Assembly (NCBI GenBank): GCA_019614645.1
Contig: JABWDB010000016.1
Span: 4,774,001-4,838,000 of the forward strand
Direction of reading: 5' to 3'
Origin: Stratiolaelaps scimitus
Taxonomy: Eukaryota > Arthropoda > Arachnida > Mesostigmata > Laelapidae
DNA: 64,000 nt
Shown here in pieces: positions 59,301-64,000 of this stretch. The position numbers were made by a program, and so were the translations under genes. Position 1 is the first letter of the stretch; each line of letters starts with the position of its first letter. Under the pieces are notes generated by a model, which did no database searches, was not told where the DNA came from, and saw nothing but the letters and a program-made list of their open reading frames with translations.

Positions 59301-61952
59301 CCTCAACGCAACGGTCAGAAGCGATTCTACAACTAAACTGGACAACATGCATCGATTATATTAATTGACTGTCTCGATTTTTTAAATAACTAAAAAAAAA
59401 CTTTGCCAACGGTTGTAGTTTAATGACGATGTCATCGAACGACGACAATGCTCTTGTATGGTATCAATGGTCAAAAATTGACCATTGCTTTTGCTTGTAT
59501 GAAAAAAAGTATCGTATCGCGTACACATAGCCAGCGCCATGGGTTTTAGTTCCTCACTAGTAAACGAGAATAATGGGAAATAAATATAAATGAAAACAAA
59601 TTAATATAAATAATGAACCGCATGACACAGTCGATGCCCGACAGGTAGTATTGCATGCAGATGACGCGAACATAAAAATCTTTCAATTTTTTTCCTCCGT
59701 TCTTTGCAGAAAAGTGCCAAGACGAACTCGAGCAAAATAACACATTCACCTCATGTGACAAGCGTTGTCGGGCACCATGCGAGTGAGTTTTTAGGTTGGA
59801 ATCGATATTCGTCAGTTACTTTTTCGTTTCCGAGGATGGGGAAGGGAGCATCATATACCCCATGTTTTCCTCTGAGGATGCTGGTTTTGGCCAAATATAT
59901 ATTTGGGCCAATCGTATCAATCAGTGGCGAATTGTCGAATGACCAATGACGAACAGTTCGGAATGAGATGGGGTGTACAATCTGTCAAATAAAAGTAGCA
60001 GAAGCAATTTTGTAACAGTAATCATTCGGTTTCAGTGAGACGACGTATGATGTTCGACTCACCGGGATGTCGGTGATTCCTGTGAGTTGTCGTTTGAACA
60101 CTGGCTCAATTATTATTTAATAGAACAACAACAACAACAAATTAACGTTGCATTATCGATATAGCTGATAGTTTTTGGGAGATGAACTTTATTAACCCTG
60201 TCAAATATAGTGGGAGAGTTTGGAGCTTCAGTTTTGCCGAACGCTCTATTAAGGTAAAGGTAAAGCTTTATTGGTTTATTAAAGAAGCTGCAATTTCACA
60301 ATGCTAAAGCTCTATTATATGTCACGCAGCAGGACTCGAACCCGCGCCCTCTGCCTTTCGAGAGCCTCAGAGACTTAGCCGTCCAAGCCACCGCGGTGTG
60401 GTTTAGACGACCATTGCTGCGGTTGACATAATAGCTATTAAGTTATGCGTCGTACAGCACTGAGCGAATTCGTTTTTTGAACTGGGCCGTGTGATAATTC
60501 CTTAAATTCAAACAACCTAACCCAAGTTAAAACAGATTATGATAATATTGATTTTCTTGATGGTGAATTCATTCGCAGGAAGGCACCAATGTTGGGTAAG
60601 TACTGAATTGATTATTCTAACAAATTTTAGAAACGTATATTTGTCACATGTTATCGAATGTGCTCGTTATATGAATCACCGAATTTGTTTTCTAGCTCTG
60701 ACGTAGATTGGAAATTCAACAGAATATTTACATTAACCTGTATACCTCTTGGCGTTCGATTTAACAGCTTTGACAAGTTCTTCATCAAGGTGAAGTTCTC
60801 CTCAGATACGCAGAAAATATTCCTCTATCAACCCAAATTATCGGTAGGTGCATGTGTCGCAAATAGCTAACATCATTGATATACTATTGAATAATGCCAT
60901 TGAAATTAATATGTTCGATTATCAACTTGTTAAAACCACCAAATGCTCGGATTACTTAATCACTAATTAGTGGTACTATTTAAATCATGTTCCTTGAGGC
61001 GAACGATCGAAGCAGTTTATTTTTTCTTGCTTTACGATACATCAGGCCTCCGAACGGCTCTCTCTCTCTCTGGTCCACGGTCCAGTCACCCCCCATTACA
61101 GGTGACAATTTACTGTTATCACGCCAACGTAAAAACGTGCTCACTGACGTTACTTTGCTAAATTCGCCTATTGCAGATCGTAGAGGTGTTTGGATATATG
61201 GGTGGTTACCTCGGCATGTGGTTAGGATTCTCTTTGTTCTCGATTCTGTCCGGTTTAGAGGAGAAGTTCCAGCTGTTTCTCACCCGTCGAGCAGAAGGAT
61301 TGAAAGGTTTGGCAATGTGAGTATGACAAGACATTCGTACAACAGTCGACAGCTTGTGCTCCGCGAAAAACGGCACTTCCATTTATATGATGCCAAAACT
61401 TTGTATTGTACTGTTTACGTAGAAAACAAGATGTGCCCGTGGGGCCAATTGAGATGTGGGGTGTTTCAAACGCACTGCGGCAGGAATTGCAGCATAATAA
61501 ACCCCAAAGTTGGGCGATAGCTCTGAAACATTGCAACACGCGATTTTAACTATTTTTTGTGGTATTGTCCACTGTTTGGTCGCATAACCCGTATAATATG
61601 ATCCTTAAATTAAGCTAAAAAATTGTTTTTCGAGCTAACCCTGAGCTATTCCCCTATGTGACAAGCTCTTAATCTTCGGAGTCCTTTATGATCTTTCTTA
61701 TCTGAAGAGTCTATTAAATCAAGCTATGCATAATAATATGCGTGTTCGTTTTGATCGACAGCCCGGCGCGAATTAACTCCAAGAAGGATCCTCTTAATGA
61801 AAACAACGCGAACGAGACTTTGAGGAAAAGGTTCATGGTCAGAAATTGGGGTAAGTCGGCTCGCTACTAAATGCTGTATACCGAATTTCTACTTGATTAT
61901 ACATACAGGGTCGGAAAGTCAAGCAACCCTATGGGATGGAGCTTCCACTTGA
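56328..61952 (+). CDS. DEG/ENaC family sodium channel subunit (amiloride-sensitive type)
   Basis: Trimeric, voltage-independent sodium channel subunit of the plasma membrane (ASC family). Exons: 56328-56539, 57004-57198, 57430-57542, 58062-58193, 58815-58942, 59199-59313, 59710-59782, 60036-60081, 60579-60595, 60696-60843, 61177-61316, 61762-61850 and 61909-61952 (TGA). All phases agree. From the ATG at 56358 it encodes 473 residues. Family marks in order: the His-Gly gating motif TLHGI, TM1 (LCIWLVSLGGFMYQ), FPAVTIC, GHMCYTF, VLVHRPETTPP, RLPPPYASACSDY, CIQKCRMDLEHRFCGC, CDKRCRAPCDETTY, and TM2 GMWLGFSLFSILSGLEE with the G-x-S pore motif. The 5' boundary is uncertain: the frame stays open further left, and an N-terminus of only a few residues before HG is short for the family, so an upstream exon is likely. 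Other uncertain sites are the donor at 58943 (GTTCGT) and the acceptor-donor pair joining 57542 to 58062. The member or ligand class cannot be assigned. Confidence 0.92.
56697..56765 (-). repeat. dispersed repeat family, copy 4 (intronic)
   Basis: The minus strand reads GGTGAAGAGCTGAGGCCTGT, then CATATAGGGGAACAGCTGAGG and ATCAGCTCGAAAAA, in the first visible intron of the sodium channel gene. It is nearly collinear with the copy at 6490. Confidence 0.75.
57350..57378. repeat. (TA)n tract, intronic
   Basis: TA array of about 29 bp with one AAAT interruption, upstream of the channel exon starting at 57430. Confidence 0.9.
58711..58814 (+). other. candidate cryptic exon with an in-frame stop
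   Basis: Within the channel intron before exon 58815, TGCTCTCTGTTCTCCAG is a strong acceptor ending at 58710, and the exon's own acceptor sequence CTTCAG|GTATGC is also a good donor. The 104-nt segment, joined to the preceding exon in phase 1, reads a stop at once (G+CA TGA). It is therefore not part of the main coding model, but it could be a regulatory premature-stop exon. Confidence 0.3.
60256..60400 (-). repeat. tRNA-derived SINE, copy 2 (intronic)
   Basis: Full-length relative of 27624-27770. The minus strand has CACCGCGGTGGCTTGGACGG, the consensus B box GGTTCGAGTCC, and a body with TTGTGAAATTGCAGCTTCTT. The 3' end is TTTACC repeats (AAGCTTTACCTTTACC). It lies in the channel intron between exons 60081 and 60579, antisense to the gene. 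Confidence 0.75.
61621..61688 (-). repeat. dispersed repeat family, copy 5 (intronic)
   Basis: The minus strand reads GATTAAGAGCTTGTCACATA, then GGGGAATAGCTCAGGGTTAGC and TCGAAAAAC, in the channel intron between exons 61316 and 61762. Confidence 0.7.
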
Positions 61953-63531
61953 ACACTTCGCATAGTGTCTCTGTGTGCTTCCTAAAATCAAGAATTATTG
62001 ACGATGTGAAATTTCGTCACTTACTTGAGCGCTGTAGAGAGCTAGGGAATACACAAAATCTCGGCAATGACCCCAACTAGGCTTTTCGCTGTTGCGAACC
62101 ATTGAGAGTAATTTCCAAGCTGGACACGCTTACAGACCACTCACAGCTAGGAACGAAGTCACCAAAGCGGTACCGAAGAATTGTCTAACCGCATGTTGTC
62201 GAACTTTCAGACGGAATATCAATCGGGCCGGGTGGAGTTCCGCAGTATTGATCTCATATATCATAACTATCAACTAATATGGAAGAGGTGGAAACAATTT
62301 GAAAAATCAGTGAGTGAAAAACTCGTTCCAATGTAATGTTATCAATACGAGACGAATAGAGAAGAACATTGTCTCCAACAATGAGAAATTAAATATACTC
62401 ATTATATCACTACACTAACGCCATCCGAGAATAGCTGCCAAGCGACAGGTCACTGAACCGCGCGCAGATCCCACAACGATAGCTTTCAAATGAATTCTCC
62501 TTACACGAATAACATCTACCTTTCAGTTAACTCGTAATAAAGACTCGGTCAAATCTGCATGGTGGCTTATTCTCTTTATTGCGAGCAGGTTTTCATTTTT
62601 TATTTCGGTCGGTTGATTCCTTGGTTACTTGCCTATTTTCGGGGCAGCGTTCAGCATTTTCCTAATTTCTTCGAACCGTGACCCCCCCAGTTTTGTGTTC
62701 CTTTTCAGCTGGTGACCTCTCAACAGGATTAGTTGCATATAAATTCGAAAGTTTGCGGGTTTGTCTAGCACATTTCACATGTGTTTGCTGTCAAAGAGAC
62801 TCCTTGTGTTCGCCAGCTCATCGAGTCTCTCGGGAGTCCTCTGCTGTTGTTGTTGCTGTTAATGTCACCGCTCCTGCTGCTGCTGCTGATGACATCGAGA
62901 GCTTTGTCCAATTTTGTCATTTTGAACAACGATTTCTTTTCGTGTCTTCGTCCGTTTTTACTCAATTCTTCACGAAATCACTCCCTTCTTTTCATTAGCG
63001 TGAATACATATATGATATTATCACTTTTCAAACCTCTGTTGGTTCTGTCGCAATATATTGCACGTAATGTTATCACTTCGTTTTATTATTATTTATCATG
63101 AGTTATATTTATTTATACAATATGTTCATTGTTTTCTGTATTTTTCCAAGCGCCAATGACCCTGTATGCTCTCTTTACAAATCGTGTCTATGTTTACTTT
63201 TACTACAAAACATATGATACCATATTTCGGGTCTTTTTTGGAGTTTACAAGCGGACAGCAGTGCAGGGTCAGAGGTTGACAATTTTGTTTCGTCAATCTC
63301 ACCTTATATCGTCTCTCTCTCTCTGTCTCTTTTTCCTTGACTAAAAACCATTTTCAATGGAAGTTTGTCTGTTATACAAACCATGTGGTGTAATGATACT
63401 TCAACTGAGAGAGTTCTACCATGATTTCGTTTTAGTCTGGGGCTTGGAAATCGTCTTTACTATCGCGTAGCAGTGCAGTAACGGGTACGGTTAAAGTCAC
63501 TTCAGGTTGTTTTGGGTTGACCAGCCTTCTA
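61953..63531. other. 3' region of the channel gene and intergenic DNA
   Basis: About 1.6 kb of AT-rich and pyrimidine-rich sequence with a CTG/TTG-rich triplet stretch (62836-62892) and a candidate polyadenylation signal at 62536. The open frames here are low-complexity. No gene was recognised. Confidence 0.5.
62536..62541 (+). terminator. candidate polyadenylation signal of the sodium channel gene
   Basis: AATAAA about 580 nt after the TGA stop. It is the first clear hexamer I noticed on this strand. Confidence 0.35.
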
Positions 63532-63625
63532 TATTTCTTCAGCTCGCCGATGGTAGTGGGCGTACTGGCGTACACCCTGCTCTTCACAAAGCACCCGCAG
63601 AAAAACGTCCAGCGAATGGGTTATT
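63532..63625 (-). pseudogene. Tc1/mariner-like transposase fragment, inverted copy
   Basis: Read on the minus strand, this segment gives CFVKSRVYASTPTTIGELKK, the C-terminal part of a DDE transposase. It matches the plus-strand copy ending near 63905, including 22 identical bases (63535-63556 against 63882-63903). It is truncated, and the adjoining FFLW region is frameshifted. Confidence 0.7.
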
Positions 63626-63940
63626 GGGCCGTATATTTCCGATGAAACCGTGGATGGTGATTGCCACTGACAAATGGTTCATGGTATGACAAATGGTTGT
63701 AGCCGGACGGCGCGACCTGCCAAACTGCGGCGGACGCCACAATCGAGCTGCCCCAGCAGAAGTTTGGTGGGCGCGTGATCTCCGAGAATGCAGACGTTCG
63801 TTGGCCGTCTCGTTCTGGAGATCTGAAGCCACTGGATTTTTTCCTGTGGGTGTCGTTTTGAAGAGCTGGGTGTATGCAAACTACCATCGGCGAGCTGAAG
63901 AAAAATCAACGGCAGGAGATGTCGAAAAGCGTCGGGCCGG
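63626..63940 (+). pseudogene. Tc1/mariner-like DDE transposase fragment
   Basis: A decayed transposase in pieces: GPYISDETVDGDCH then a stop (near 63669). In another frame come DGATCQTAADATIEL (from 63706), GGRVISENADVRWPSRSGDL and PLDFFLW, then a TGA at 63859. After a further frame change it reads KSWVYANY and ELKKNQRQEM. The DGAT and PLDFFLW blocks are typical of the second and third acidic positions of IS630/Tc1/mariner-type enzymes. Stops, two frame changes and an internal deletion make it inactive. No intact terminal repeats were found. Confidence 0.8.
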
Positions 63941-64000
63941 CCGTCACCCAGACATCATATTTCTCTCACATAATCACATACAAGGTGTGTTTCCAATAAA

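Overview
This is a piece of animal nuclear DNA, most likely from an arthropod. The genes are split by GT-AG introns, the intergenic space is large, and there are polymerase III tRNA-type repeats and many long (TA)n tracts. The overall A+T lean, the (TA)n content and the gene set would suit a parasitiform mite such as Varroa; that assignment is an inference. No bacterial operon, CRISPR array or viral genome is visible.

Four protein genes can be reconstructed exon by exon, with intron phases that agree at every junction used. On the minus strand at 1-1527 is part of NDUFA9, an accessory subunit of mitochondrial complex I; its 5' exon was not found and its 3' end lies outside the window. On the minus strand at 5429-9288 is a complete seven-exon M20 peptidase of the PM20D2 type. 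On the minus strand at 15766-18285 is a guanylate kinase with five coding exons, the first of which looks like a mitochondrial presequence. On the plus strand at 56328-61952 is a DEG/ENaC (amiloride-sensitive type) sodium channel subunit with thirteen exons, one only 17 nt long.

Between 18.3 and 56.3 kb there is little recognisable coding sequence. It holds a tRNA-Cys gene (32708-32779), a convincing minus-strand core promoter with a first exon (22783-23263) whose downstream exons were not identified, a second TATA-type promoter candidate at 38035, tRNA-derived SINE copies, and several unrecognised open frames. Repeats stand out: a five-copy dispersed family of about 60 bp (4.06, 6.49, 25.25, 56.70 and 61.62 kb), two copies of a tRNA-like SINE (27.6 and 60.3 kb), a 60-bp near-perfect palindrome (54806-54865), a foldback around a TA tract (51390-51578), and two inverted remnants of one Tc1/mariner-like transposase at the right end (63532-63940).

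The genes do not form a pathway. NDUFA9, PM20D2 and guanylate kinase are housekeeping-type genes on the same strand; the channel is an unrelated membrane protein. No strong candidate for a new biological system was found. The items most worth checking are the orphan first exon at 23 kb, the predicted mitochondrial guanylate kinase, the channel microexon and the candidate premature-stop exon, and the foldback and palindrome sequences.
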